Source: [Clostridium] viride DSM 6836
Lineage (GTDB): Bacteria > Bacillota > Clostridia > Oscillospirales > Oscillospiraceae
DNA: 64,000 nucleotides
Direction: 5' to 3'
Assembly (NCBI GenBank): GCA_000620945.1
Contig: JHZO01000004.1
Span: 372,001-436,000, forward strand
Below, piece by piece: positions 36,852 through 43,987 of the stretch (position 1 is the stretch's first letter; each line of letters opens with the position of its first letter). The notes under the pieces are model-generated. The model searched no databases. It was not told the DNA's origin and saw only the letters and a program-made list of their open reading frames with translations. A program made the position numbers and the translations under genes.

Positions 36852-37232
36852 ATGGCTTATTTCATAGATATCGCGCAGGCAACAAAAGAAAACGTATCCT
36901 ATCGCAATACGTTATGGACAGGGGATCATTTGCAGCTTGTTGCCATGCACTTGCACGCTAGAGAGGAAACCGAGATCGACAATCATTCCAATGGAGATAT
37001 CTTGTTAAGCATCGTACAGGGGTACGGTCTTTTGCTCATTGGTGACCAGAAAGATCGAATGACCCTCAAAAAGTCCTTAACCCGTCATTATTCCATTATC
37101 ATACCAGCTGGTACCTATCACAAGTTCATTAACTTAGGCAAGGTACCGCTCAAGTTTCATTTGCTCTATACGTCCCCGCGCCACCCTGCTGGTACCATTC
37201 ACGAAAGGCCCAAAGATGCCATCGAGGTGTAA
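36852..37232 (+). CDS. Small cupin-domain protein
   Basis: 126 residues from the ATG at 36852 (GGAG four bases upstream; a GTG at 36792 is an alternative). A single cupin beta-barrel: motif 1 region LVAMHLHAREE...DNHSNGD...VQGYG and motif 2 PAGTYHKFINLG, followed by a C-terminal arm ending YTSPRHPAGTIHE. The second half of motif 1 (DNHSNGD) departs from the usual metal-binding HPxxDQ of close relatives, so metal binding may be altered. Substrate unknown. A Cys-rich/spore-type neighbourhood surrounds it. Confidence 0.8.
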   Translation: MAYFIDIAQATKENVSYRNTLWTGDHLQLVAMHLHAREETEIDNHSNGDILLSIVQGYGLLLIGDQKDRMTLKKSLTRHYSIIIPAGTYHKFINLGKVPLKFHLLYTSPRHPAGTIHERPKDAIEV

Positions 37233-37249
37233 GGGAATCAAGGATTGCA

Positions 37250-37292
37250 GAGAGCCAGGGGTGGGAGCAATCCTTTCTCTGGCTCTCTTGTT
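37250..37292 (+). terminator. Terminator of the cupin gene
   Basis: GAGAGCCAG (37250-37258) pairs with CTGGCTCTC (37279-37287). The loop contains GGGAGCAATCCTT, which recurs in the hairpin at 41210. Confidence 0.7.
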
Positions 37293-37346
37293 GTATGGCA
37301 TTTCTTCCCCAAAACGCTCCATAGGATAACTGGTGAGGTGATTGTT

Positions 37347-37721
37347 GTGAGGTACAAAGAATTTTGGCCCGGAGACAAAATTATAACTATCGTTGATTAC
37401 AACGGAGTCCCAAGCGGTTCAGTGGGTAAGATTGCAAGCCGATGGGAAGGTGCGGTATATTGCATACGTTTGCCAGATGGTACCTTTCGATGGTTGAGCG
37501 ACAGATCATTTGCCCCAACAAACCAAAGTGACAAGAGAATCGAAGAGGGAGGATTCGGAGTGGTAACTTCCGATAAGCGACAAAGTTTTGCGAAAGTGGG
37601 AGAAAAGTTCCAGGTGTTGAAGGTTGCTGACAATGTGGATTACTATGGAGTTTTCATCGATGGGGAAGATGAATTGAGGTGGTTTGGCGGCTTTCAATTG
37701 GCAGCATACAGACCAGAATGA
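37347..37721 (+). CDS. SH3-like two-half protein, paralogue B
   Basis: 124 residues. Aligns along its whole length with paralogues A, C and D: FWPGDKI...GSVGKIASRW.GAVYCIRLPDGTFRWL in half 1 and KVGEKFQVLKV...DYYGVFID...WFGGFQLA in half 2. GTG start at 37347, eight bases after GAGG; no signal peptide. CATAGGATA (37320-37328) upstream fits a sigma-K-type -10, without a clear -35. Function unknown; see paralogue A. Confidence 0.75.
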   Translation: MRYKEFWPGDKIITIVDYNGVPSGSVGKIASRWEGAVYCIRLPDGTFRWLSDRSFAPTNQSDKRIEEGGFGVVTSDKRQSFAKVGEKFQVLKVADNVDYYGVFIDGEDELRWFGGFQLAAYRPE

Positions 37722-37823
37722 GGGAAGCAGTGTCAGACGAGGCCTTAGGGGGGATTGGTTCCCGTATCCTTACCATAGACACCGTCACGACAAACTGATC
37801 TATACTATATAGAGGTGATCTTA

Positions 37824-38189
37824 GTGAGGAGCGAGCAATTCTGGCCAGGGGATAAGGTTTTAATTATGAACAACGATGAAGGGCAGACACCCGGTCAGGT
37901 TGGAGTTGTCCTAAGCAAGTGGCGAGATACCTTATATGCCATAAGAGCGAAAGATGGTACCTTTCACTTTGTGGATAATACGGAAGTTAGTTCTGTCGAT
38001 CCGGGCCGGCATGAAATCTTAGTTGGAGATATCATAAGAATCAGTTCGAATAAACACAATCACCCCTATGCAAAAGAAGGGGATTTGTTTCGGGTGTTAA
38101 AGATTATAGAAGATATGGATTCGTATGAAGTGCAATCCAATGGAGAACGGCAGTTCTTTGCAAACTTTGAGTTGGCTCCATATTTTTAA
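37824..38189 (+). CDS. SH3-like two-half protein, paralogue C
   Basis: 121 residues, GTG start at 37824 behind GAGGTGAT. Half 1 FWPGDKVLI...GQVGVVLSKW...LYAIRAKDGTFHF; half 2 LVGDIIRI...KEGDLFRVLKIIEDMDSYEV...FANFELAPYF. It is closest to B at the N-terminus and to A at the C-terminal FELAPYF. Lies 102 bases after B in the same direction, with TATACTATA (37801-37809) just before its ribosome site. No known family. Confidence 0.75.
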   Translation: MRSEQFWPGDKVLIMNNDEGQTPGQVGVVLSKWRDTLYAIRAKDGTFHFVDNTEVSSVDPGRHEILVGDIIRISSNKHNHPYAKEGDLFRVLKIIEDMDSYEVQSNGERQFFANFELAPYF

Positions 38190-38328
38190 TCCCTGCTACC
38201 TCGGGTTTCGGGGGAGCGTTTGCTGGTAAGTGAGGAACAAGGCGGCCTAGGGGGAATCGATGATTAGAATCCTAAGTATAACATAGGTGTGACAACGAAG
38301 TTCACCAAGAAGCGAGGAGGTAAGGCTC

Positions 38329-38729
38329 TTGATCATCTGTGATAATGATGAGTATTTTAAGCCTGGCGATAAGGTTGTATCCTTGGTAGATCATTCACCA
38401 ATCATTAGAGTTGGAACGGTGGGAACGATCGTCAATCGTTGGGTTGGCCCCTATACGCAGTTATCCTACCAAATGGACAATTCTACAAGTGGTTAGCTGT
38501 TCAAGATTTAGATCCCGTTGACCCCAACAATCCAAACCTCAGGCTAGGGGACTTAGCTAATGTCAATACAACGAGGGAAAATTCCTTTGCGAATCCCTTT
38601 GTGGTAAATGGGGTGATGGTACGTATTGTAAAAATTATAGGAAGAATCGATTATTATGGGATATCAGTGATCGGTGGCAATATAAACAATGCTTGGCTTA
38701 CGGGGCTTGACATTACAACGATATTCTAA
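38329..38729 (+). pseudogene. SH3-like two-half protein, paralogue D, frameshifted
   Basis: TTG start at 38329 behind GAGGAGGTAAGG. The first 40 codons give FKPGDKVVSLVD...VGTVGTIVNRWVG, then the frame runs to a TAG at 38496. The remainder of the family pattern (LYAVILPNGQFYKWL ... IDYYGISV) continues in another frame to 38729. One extra C in the CCCC run at 38448-38451 would restore a single protein of about 133 residues. Either a real one-base loss, a slippage site, or a sequencing error. Confidence 0.7.
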
Positions 38730-38887
38730 CGTTTCCTCTTTGCGTCTCCTTCGGATTCGTTTTCCGTTTTTGAAAAACACTAACCCTCTTGTGAAAGAGT
38801 TTACGGATTAGAAAAGGCGGAAAGGGCTTGCTTTTTATGTGGGTCTGTGATAGGCTTTAAGTAATCGAATATAAAAGAACCGTCTTT

Positions 38888-38946
38888 AAGAAGGGCTTTT
38901 GGTATTGCGCTTGGTAGCGCTGTATGAAAAGCCCTTCTTTTTTTTA
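38888..38946 (+). terminator. Terminator/attenuator upstream of the L25 gene
   Basis: AAGAAGGGCTTTT pairs with AAAAGCCCTTCTT and is followed by seven T; an inner GCGCT/AGCGC hairpin gives a branched structure. It may end the paralogue cluster or act as a leader of the downstream ribosomal protein gene. Confidence 0.85.
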
Positions 38947-39004
38947 CAGGATCTTGTGGACTGTTCGATTATGATTATGAATCACATAACAGGAGGAATA
39001 GAAC

Positions 39005-39580
39005 ATGGAAAGCATGATTGCTCAAAAGCGCGATTTTACCACAAAAGCAAAACAGCTCAGACGAGCAGGAATCGTCCCTTGCGTAATTTGCGGCGCAGAG
39101 TTAGAGGAATCCCTTGCGATTCAAATCGATAAAAGCACAGCCATGCAGCTCAAGCGCACCAAGAGAAACGGCAGTAAGGTTAGCGTTCAAGTGGACGGCA
39201 AGGTTTATCCGAGTCTGATCAAGAGCCTTGAGTACAATGGTCTAAAGGATGAAATTACCCACATTAGCTTTCAAGTGCTAGATGCGGGAAAAAGGTGTAA
39301 GAGTGTCGCACATATTATCTTGCTGAACAAGGATAAAGTCCCTGGAGTGTTGGAGCAAATGCAGATAGAGGTACCGCATATAGCTGCTCCGGAAGATCTG
39401 ATCGATACCGTCAGCGTGGATCTTGCAGACATGCCCGTTGGCACCACTCTTACCATTGGAGACATTCCGGAATTTCAAAAAGAGACGATCGAATTACAGG
39501 TCGATGCAGACAACATTGTCCTGCGCATTCGTGATAGAAAGCGCGCAGAGGGAAGAGAGGCGGAATCTTCTCTCACATAA
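39005..39580 (+). CDS. rplY: Ribosomal protein bL25, Ctc form
   Basis: 191 residues: an N-terminal L25 5S-rRNA-binding domain (about 1-90) and the C-terminal Ctc/TL5 beta domain (about 95-180, with VSVDLADMPVGTTLTIGDI). Ctc proteins are general-stress forms of L25 in Gram-positive bacteria. GGAGGAAT precedes the ATG. The leader contains a strong terminator-like hairpin, which could attenuate expression. Confidence 0.9.
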   Translation: MESMIAQKRDFTTKAKQLRRAGIVPCVICGAELEESLAIQIDKSTAMQLKRTKRNGSKVSVQVDGKVYPSLIKSLEYNGLKDEITHISFQVLDAGKRCKSVAHIILLNKDKVPGVLEQMQIEVPHIAAPEDLIDTVSVDLADMPVGTTLTIGDIPEFQKETIELQVDADNIVLRIRDRKRAEGREAESSLT

Positions 39581-39652
39581 CGATGTCGAAGAGCTTTCAT
39601 CATTCTGCTAGTTGGAAGGAAAGGAAGAGCTCCATACTTGGGAAGGAGAACC

Positions 39653-40423
39653 ATGAATATAACCGGTGTAGAAGTCAAGCACAAGGTCTTTGGAAGCGGT
39701 ACGGTTTCCGACCTATCCGAAGATAGAATTACCGTCTGTTTTTCTGCAGGGGAAAAGAGCTTTATTTTCCCCGATGTCTTTAAGGGGTATTTGCTTCTTG
39801 AAGATAAGAACATGCAGCAGAGGGTTACCGATATGATTTTGAAACAGGAAGAAGCGGTAAAGCACCAGCGCCAGAAGGAACAGGCAAAGCTAGAGCGCAT
39901 GCACAGAATCAAAAACTTCACAGTCAGCACAAATTCACAGGCTGTCTTTCACATTCCAGTGGGACAGGAAGTGGGAATCTTTGAAACCGGTACGGTTTCA
40001 ACCGGGCATTACATCAATGGGCACAACAAGGGCAGGCCACGCATTGCTGACCGGATCAAACCAAACTCCGTATGTCTTCTTACCCAACGTCCCAGTGGAA
40101 AATCAGAAAACGAGCGCAAAATCATTGGGGCATTCATGGTAAAAGAAGACTTCTTTGGAGAAGCGAGTCAGGATGGTATCATTGAAGCGCATCCGATTCA
40201 CCAGATGAGGATGGACATGGAGTCTCAATTGCCGTTTTGGCACTATTTTCACGAGAAAGCACCTCCGCGTTGGGGGAATACGGTGTTCAAGTACTGCTCA
40301 ACAGCGGTGATGAGTCGGATGTTATCGGATATGACACAAGCGCTAAAGGAAACGGAGCAATATGAATCCGGCCTTGCCTTTTACCATTACTTCTGCAAGA
40401 TCAACGGCATACGCTCTTTATAA
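39653..40423 (+). CDS. Hypothetical protein of a Firmicutes family (N-terminal small beta domain)
   Basis: 256 residues from the ATG at 39653 (GGAAGGAG upstream). The first ~50 residues (GVEVKHKVFGSGTVSDLSEDRITV...FIFPDVF) form a small beta-barrel like those at helicase ends; a helical linker follows; the C-terminal ~150 residues hold FETGTVSTGHYINGHNKG, a Phe/Trp/His-rich FWHYFHEKAP segment and conserved Cys. No known function; no catalytic motif recognised. It lies 72 bases after rplY and may share its transcript. Confidence 0.7.
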   Translation: MNITGVEVKHKVFGSGTVSDLSEDRITVCFSAGEKSFIFPDVFKGYLLLEDKNMQQRVTDMILKQEEAVKHQRQKEQAKLERMHRIKNFTVSTNSQAVFHIPVGQEVGIFETGTVSTGHYINGHNKGRPRIADRIKPNSVCLLTQRPSGKSENERKIIGAFMVKEDFFGEASQDGIIEAHPIHQMRMDMESQLPFWHYFHEKAPPRWGNTVFKYCSTAVMSRMLSDMTQALKETEQYESGLAFYHYFCKINGIRSL

Positions 40424-40542
40424 CTAAGCAAGGGAGTGCAACGGTTCGTGCCCTGCGCCATCCTTCGCTATTAGTATCTTTAAAAAGGCGCAGTTGTTAA
40501 AACAGTTAGCACTCTACCAATACATAATCTCCATAGAGAAAG

Positions 40543-40584
40543 CTGAACGACTGGCAGGCAGACCGGTTGTTCAGTTTTTCTTTT
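40543..40584 (+). terminator. Terminator of the hypothetical gene
   Basis: 12-pair stem CTGAACGACTGG with CCGGTTGTTCAG (two G-T pairs), 8-base loop and a TTTTTCTTTT tail. Confidence 0.85.
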
Positions 40585-40598
40585 AAGGAGGTATGTTT

Positions 40599-40766
40599 TT
40601 GCATCAAGATATTGAAAACATAACTGTACACAATTTTGGTGAAGAATTTTCATGGAAAGATGAAATCAATAATATTGCCCTTACGAAGCATAAAATTGCT
40701 TTCATTTATAATTGCCACATACAGCGGATCGACCCGCTGACCCGCTTCATGCCATTCAAAAAATAG
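40599..40766 (+). CDS. Doubtful small ORF, 55 residues
   Basis: TTG start (or ATG at 40593) behind a good AAGGAGG. Hydrophilic N-terminal half, no known motif. Its last ~13 codons overlap a decayed tRNA-Ala sequence, so the end at least is accidental. Could be a truncated gene whose 3' end was replaced during an integration event. Confidence 0.3.
   Translation: MHQDIENITVHNFGEEFSWKDEINNIALTKHKIAFIYNCHIQRIDPLTRFMPFKK
40723..40760 (-). repeat. Decayed tRNA-Ala 3'-half, possible attachment-site relic
   Basis: About 31 of 38 positions match the anticodon-loop to T-arm part of the intact tRNA-Ala(GGC) at 49050-49125, in the same orientation, including the anticodon loop and ATGCCATTCAA block. 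The anticodon stem no longer pairs properly and the 5' half is missing, so it cannot be a working tRNA. Confidence 0.5.
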
Positions 40767-40804
40767 ATCGTATTGATACAGTTTCAGAATATAGGATATA
40801 AAGA

Positions 40805-40850
40805 AGCCCCCAGCCTTGAACTAAAATCCAGAGCTGGGGGTTACTATTTT
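40805..40850 (+). terminator. Hairpin terminator
   Basis: AGCCCCCAGC pairs with GCTGGGGGTT across an 18-base loop, then ACTATTTT. Downstream of the doubtful small ORF. A CACTTGT triple tandem repeat follows (about 40866-40886). Confidence 0.6.
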
Positions 40851-40915
40851 ATATCATGAAACAACACTTGTCACTTGTCACTTGTCAAAACGATAGCCAT
40901 CAAGTGTAGTCAATA

Positions 40916-41077
40916 TTAGTTGTTACTATCTTGGGTATTATACTTCTTGCTAGGGGTGCAGTACAAAGAAGTTTCCGCAAGAAAAGACGTATCAACATTG
41001 CTGCTAATGGTATTTAAGCTGGTGTTTCCATTCTTGTTTTTCAATATTTTGCTTCGTCTTAAACCTAACATAGCCAT
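40916..41077 (-). CDS. Small basic peptide gene, 53 residues
   Basis: ATG at 41077 with a perfect GGAGG seven bases upstream. Basic N-terminal part (GLRRSKILKNKN), a Ser/Thr/Asn-rich middle and one Cys near the C-terminus (ETSLYCTPSKKYN). No membrane helix. It lies about 470 bases from a LytTR/GHKL two-component system on the opposite strand. It could be a peptide signal or toxin-like peptide, but no AgrB-type or lanthipeptide-type processing gene is present; function unknown. Confidence 0.4.
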   Translation of the reverse strand: MAMLGLRRSKILKNKNGNTSLNTISSNVDTSFLAETSLYCTPSKKYNTQDSNN

Positions 41078-41209
41078 AGCCTTGCCTCCATTAAATATTA
41101 TTATTATCATTACGTTTGTTTTTTAGTTTGGTTTATGAACTTGGTATAGTATTTGTAATAATCTATGAATTATTTTGCTTCCTCCTAATTTAAAAGTTTA
41201 AAATATAAC

Positions 41210-41246
41210 ACCGAGGTCGGGAGCAATCCTTCCTCTGGTTTTTTGT
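41210..41246 (+). terminator. Imperfect hairpin with T-run
   Basis: ACCGAGG/CCTCTGGT with one bulge, then TTTTTG. Its loop shares GGGAGCAATCCTT with the hairpin at 37250, so the two may be copies. Confidence 0.5.
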
Positions 41247-41253
41247 TTTTGAA

Positions 41254-41400
41254 TAGGGAATAATTAGTCCACCTTCTCCAGTAGCACATAAAGCTTGTCC
41301 TGAGTTTTGTAAATCCCCCACTGCACAAGCTGAAATCAATTTTACGCTCCAACCTTGTACCAAATGTGGATCAACTTTTTCTAAACCGTCATTTGGTTAA
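41254..41400 (+). pseudogene. Gene fragment encoding a Cys4 zinc-ribbon-like end
   Basis: An open frame of 48 codons ending in TAA that encodes CPEFC, then about 20 residues later CTKCG: a typical zinc-ribbon spacing. There is no start codon or ribosome site in frame and a stop precedes it, so it is probably the 3' remnant of a lost gene. Confidence 0.35.
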
Positions 41401-41474
41401 TCCCTTTATAATTAATGTTGCGTTAACATGGCACTTCTTATGTGTCCTTCCTAGCCTAAACGGTCGATTTTTGT

Positions 41475-41503
41475 TTGTAACCAGGTATATCTTATGTTAA
41501 AAT
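41475..41503 (+). promoter_or_regulatory. Promoter of the two-component system
   Basis: TTGTAA (41475-41480), 17 bases, TAAAAT (41498-41503), 42 bases before the response regulator start. Confidence 0.7.
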
Positions 41504-41545
41504 TATCTAATAAAAGTAGCCTTTATGACGTGAAGGAGCAGACCA

Positions 41546-42268
41546 ATGATTAGTATTGCAATATGCGACGATGAGTTACAGGAGCTAGAGCGGACGAATC
41601 GTTTACTCAAGCAATATGCCTTTGAACACCCGCAATATGAAATAAAAATTCATTCCTTTTCTGCGCCGGTAGAGCTACTCTCTTGTGTGTCTGAACAGGG
41701 TGGATTTGATGTACTGCTGCTTGATGTTTATATGGATGGAATTCTAGGAACAGATGCAGCACGGGAACTACGAGATATGGGCGATCATTGCCAGATTATC
41801 TTTCTGACCAGCTCACGTGACCATGCCATAGACGCGTTTTCCTTAGATGCCGCCCATTATCTGGTGAAGCCTTATACCGAACATGAGTTCTTTTCAGCAC
41901 TGGAAAAGGTGATGGATAAGATCACTAAGAAAAATGGAGTTTATATTACGATCAAATCAACGGAAGGTATCAGCCGTGTGAACCTAAACAAGCTGGTATA
42001 CTCTGAAACAGAAAATCATGTTCAGAAATTATATTTATCAGACGGAAGAGTAATCAAAGTTCGCAAATCCTCAAACGAGCTATTCGAATTGCTCGAAGAA
42101 GAACCACGTTTTTACAAATGTGGCAGTACCTATATCATAAATATGGACTACATCGTAGAGCTCTCACCCAAAGGTGTGGCTTTTTCTTCCGGCAATAGGA
42201 TTCCGATTCTTCGTCGAAAATACACAGAACTAAAAAAGCTGTACATGGATTATAGCTGCAGTCGCTAA
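41546..42268 (+). CDS. LytTR-family response regulator
   Basis: 240 residues. Receiver domain (1-120) with the phosphorylation Asp in LLLDVYMDG (about residue 57), Thr/Ser in LTSSR and Lys in VKPY, then a LytTR DNA-binding domain (about 130-235, with YKCGSTYIINMDYI). LytTR regulators of the AgrA/VirR type control surface, bacteriocin or virulence genes in Gram-positive bacteria. The sensor kinase gene follows 12 bases later. The giant SLH gene downstream in the same direction is a possible target; this is inference. Confidence 0.93.
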   Translation: MISIAICDDELQELERTNRLLKQYAFEHPQYEIKIHSFSAPVELLSCVSEQGGFDVLLLDVYMDGILGTDAARELRDMGDHCQIIFLTSSRDHAIDAFSLDAAHYLVKPYTEHEFFSALEKVMDKITKKNGVYITIKSTEGISRVNLNKLVYSETENHVQKLYLSDGRVIKVRKSSNELFELLEEEPRFYKCGSTYIINMDYIVELSPKGVAFSSGNRIPILRRKYTELKKLYMDYSCSR

Positions 42269-42280
42269 AAGGGGGGCCTT

Positions 42281-43594
42281 ATGCGTATACTTTTCGTTGT
42301 ATTGGTGCTCTTGCGGTTTTTTCAGACGGCAGCTTATATCGGTCTGTTTTTCTTTTCTCTCATCCAGCTGAAAGAGCCAAAAAGGAAGCGGGTTGCAATG
42401 ACCATTGCAATTTATATTGCTGTTGCCGGGGCATATTGTACCTTTCTGCTTATCTTTGGGCAGGAGATGGCGGAACGCCTGATTATACCCGTCGAAATCG
42501 GATTGTGCCTGATTCTGCTCCTCATCTGCTCCGCCGATAAGTGGCCGGTATCGCTGTTTGTGATGTTCACTCAGTTCAATTTGTACCTTGGAATATCCTA
42601 TCTATCGGATATATGCACAACGGAAGCCTCAGGGCTCATCTATCACATAGAGTATTTACTGTACCGAACGGTGCTGTTCGGCGCAATCTTGTTGTTCAAT
42701 TTCAAATATTTGCGTCCTCGCTTTCGCAGACTGGTGGAGATTCTGGGAAAAGAGTGGCATTTCATCACTCTGGTAGCTTTCTTTTTCTATGTTCTGGAGG
42801 CCGTTATTCTATATTACCCACGTTTATACTGGTATGAGGGGGACAACCGCTGGCATCTGTTTGCAAGCTCCTACCTGGTATTTTTCAGCGTCTACTGGCT
42901 GATTTTTCGATCAATCAATGCCATTGTGGGAAAATATGAGGGTCAGGAGCGGGAAAGAATCCTTGCTCAGCAAAACAAGATGTGGGAGGAACAACTAGAG
43001 GAACAAAAGCAAGCCGTCAATGCCGCCCGCCGTGACCGTCATGATCTTCGTCATCATTACGATACTCTGTTAGCAATGCTTTCGGGTGGGAAAACAGAGG
43101 AAGCGGTTTCCTATTTAAATGCGCAGACGCGGAGAATGGAAAGCATGGTAGTTTCCGGTGTCTGCGAGCATCCTGCGGCGAACGCCATTCTTTCTAGATG
43201 GGTGGCGCGGGCAAGGGCGAATGGTATTCAAACTGAAATAGACGCAAGAATTCCAGAAAATCTCCCTATGGACGAGGTTGCGCTGATTTCAATCCTTGCA
43301 AACGCCTTTGAGAATGCTGTGGAAGGCTGTCTGCGCACGCCTGATGAGATGGAGAGATTTATCACCGTGAAGATTGCTTATTCCGTTTATAACGGAGCTG
43401 GAAAGCTTCACATTGTTTTCGAAAACTCATGCGCGGATGACATCGACTTTGAAAGTGATTTTCCAAAATCGCAAAAGCCCGGTGGCGGCACAGGGACAAA
43501 GAGCATGAGTTACACCGCTGAAAGCTACAAGGGAATGGTGGAATTTGCCGCTGAGAATGGTGTTTTTAGGACGCGCGTTCTGCTCCACCTGTAA
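42281..43594 (+). CDS. GHKL-type sensor histidine kinase (AgrC-like layout)
   Basis: 437 residues. About six membrane helices in 1-215, no extracellular domain, a coiled linker (about 222-245), then the phospho-acceptor region RRDRHDLRHH (His near 250-255), the N-box NAFENAVEGC (about 345) and the G-box GGGTGTKS (about 406). This layout matches AgrC/ComD-type kinases that sense peptides or membrane signals and pair with LytTR regulators, as here. AAGGGGGG precedes the ATG. A terminator follows. Confidence 0.92.
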   Translation: MRILFVVLVLLRFFQTAAYIGLFFFSLIQLKEPKRKRVAMTIAIYIAVAGAYCTFLLIFGQEMAERLIIPVEIGLCLILLLICSADKWPVSLFVMFTQFNLYLGISYLSDICTTEASGLIYHIEYLLYRTVLFGAILLFNFKYLRPRFRRLVEILGKEWHFITLVAFFFYVLEAVILYYPRLYWYEGDNRWHLFASSYLVFFSVYWLIFRSINAIVGKYEGQERERILAQQNKMWEEQLEEQKQAVNAARRDRHDLRHHYDTLLAMLSGGKTEEAVSYLNAQTRRMESMVVSGVCEHPAANAILSRWVARARANGIQTEIDARIPENLPMDEVALISILANAFENAVEGCLRTPDEMERFITVKIAYSVYNGAGKLHIVFENSCADDIDFESDFPKSQKPGGGTGTKSMSYTAESYKGMVEFAAENGVFRTRVLLHL

Positions 43595-43651
43595 GATTAA
43601 ACCAGAAAAGTGGGAAAACTCGACATTTACGCCAAATATCGTGCAATTACG

Positions 43652-43680
43652 CCACGGCCGGTTTTCGGCCGTGGTTTTTT
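43652..43680 (+). terminator. Terminator of the two-component operon
   Basis: Perfect stem CCACGGCCG/CGGCCGTGG with loop GTTTT and six T. Confidence 0.93.
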
Positions 43681-43726
43681 GTATAATTCATGCTAAGAAA
43701 TTAGCTTTGAGGAAGTGACTTTAAAG

Positions 43727-43987
43727 ATGAGAGAACCCGGCGACAGAACCGTGGAGGTAAAGGCAGGCATCGACAAGCTTGAAATTGCGCGAGGCGACGT
43801 CTGCGATGCTTTTGAACAGGACGCAGACCGTCTATTCTCGAACCGGGAGTGCTGGTATTGCAAGCATGGGGATTTCGGAATTTTCACCGACCATCCCACG
43901 CAAAGCGGCGTATGCAGATTGGAGAGCCGCGCGAGTGGAAAGCCTGGCTTTGATCTTTATAAAAAAATGGAGGATAAGAGAATATGA
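43727..43987 (+). CDS. Small Cys-containing hypothetical protein coupled to the SLH gene
   Basis: 86 residues from the ATG at 43727 (GAGG 14 bases upstream; a GTG at 43715 is also in frame). Contains ECWYCKHGDFG and later GVCRLE, a possible Cys3-His metal site. Its TGA overlaps the ATG of the giant SLH gene (ATGA), which supports translation as a coupled leader gene. No known family. Confidence 0.55.
   Translation: MREPGDRTVEVKAGIDKLEIARGDVCDAFEQDADRLFSNRECWYCKHGDFGIFTDHPTQSGVCRLESRASGKPGFDLYKKMEDKRI

Noticed and set aside
40866-40887. CACTTGT three-copy tandem repeat
   Set aside because: Too short to interpret; recorded only within the nearby terminator entry.
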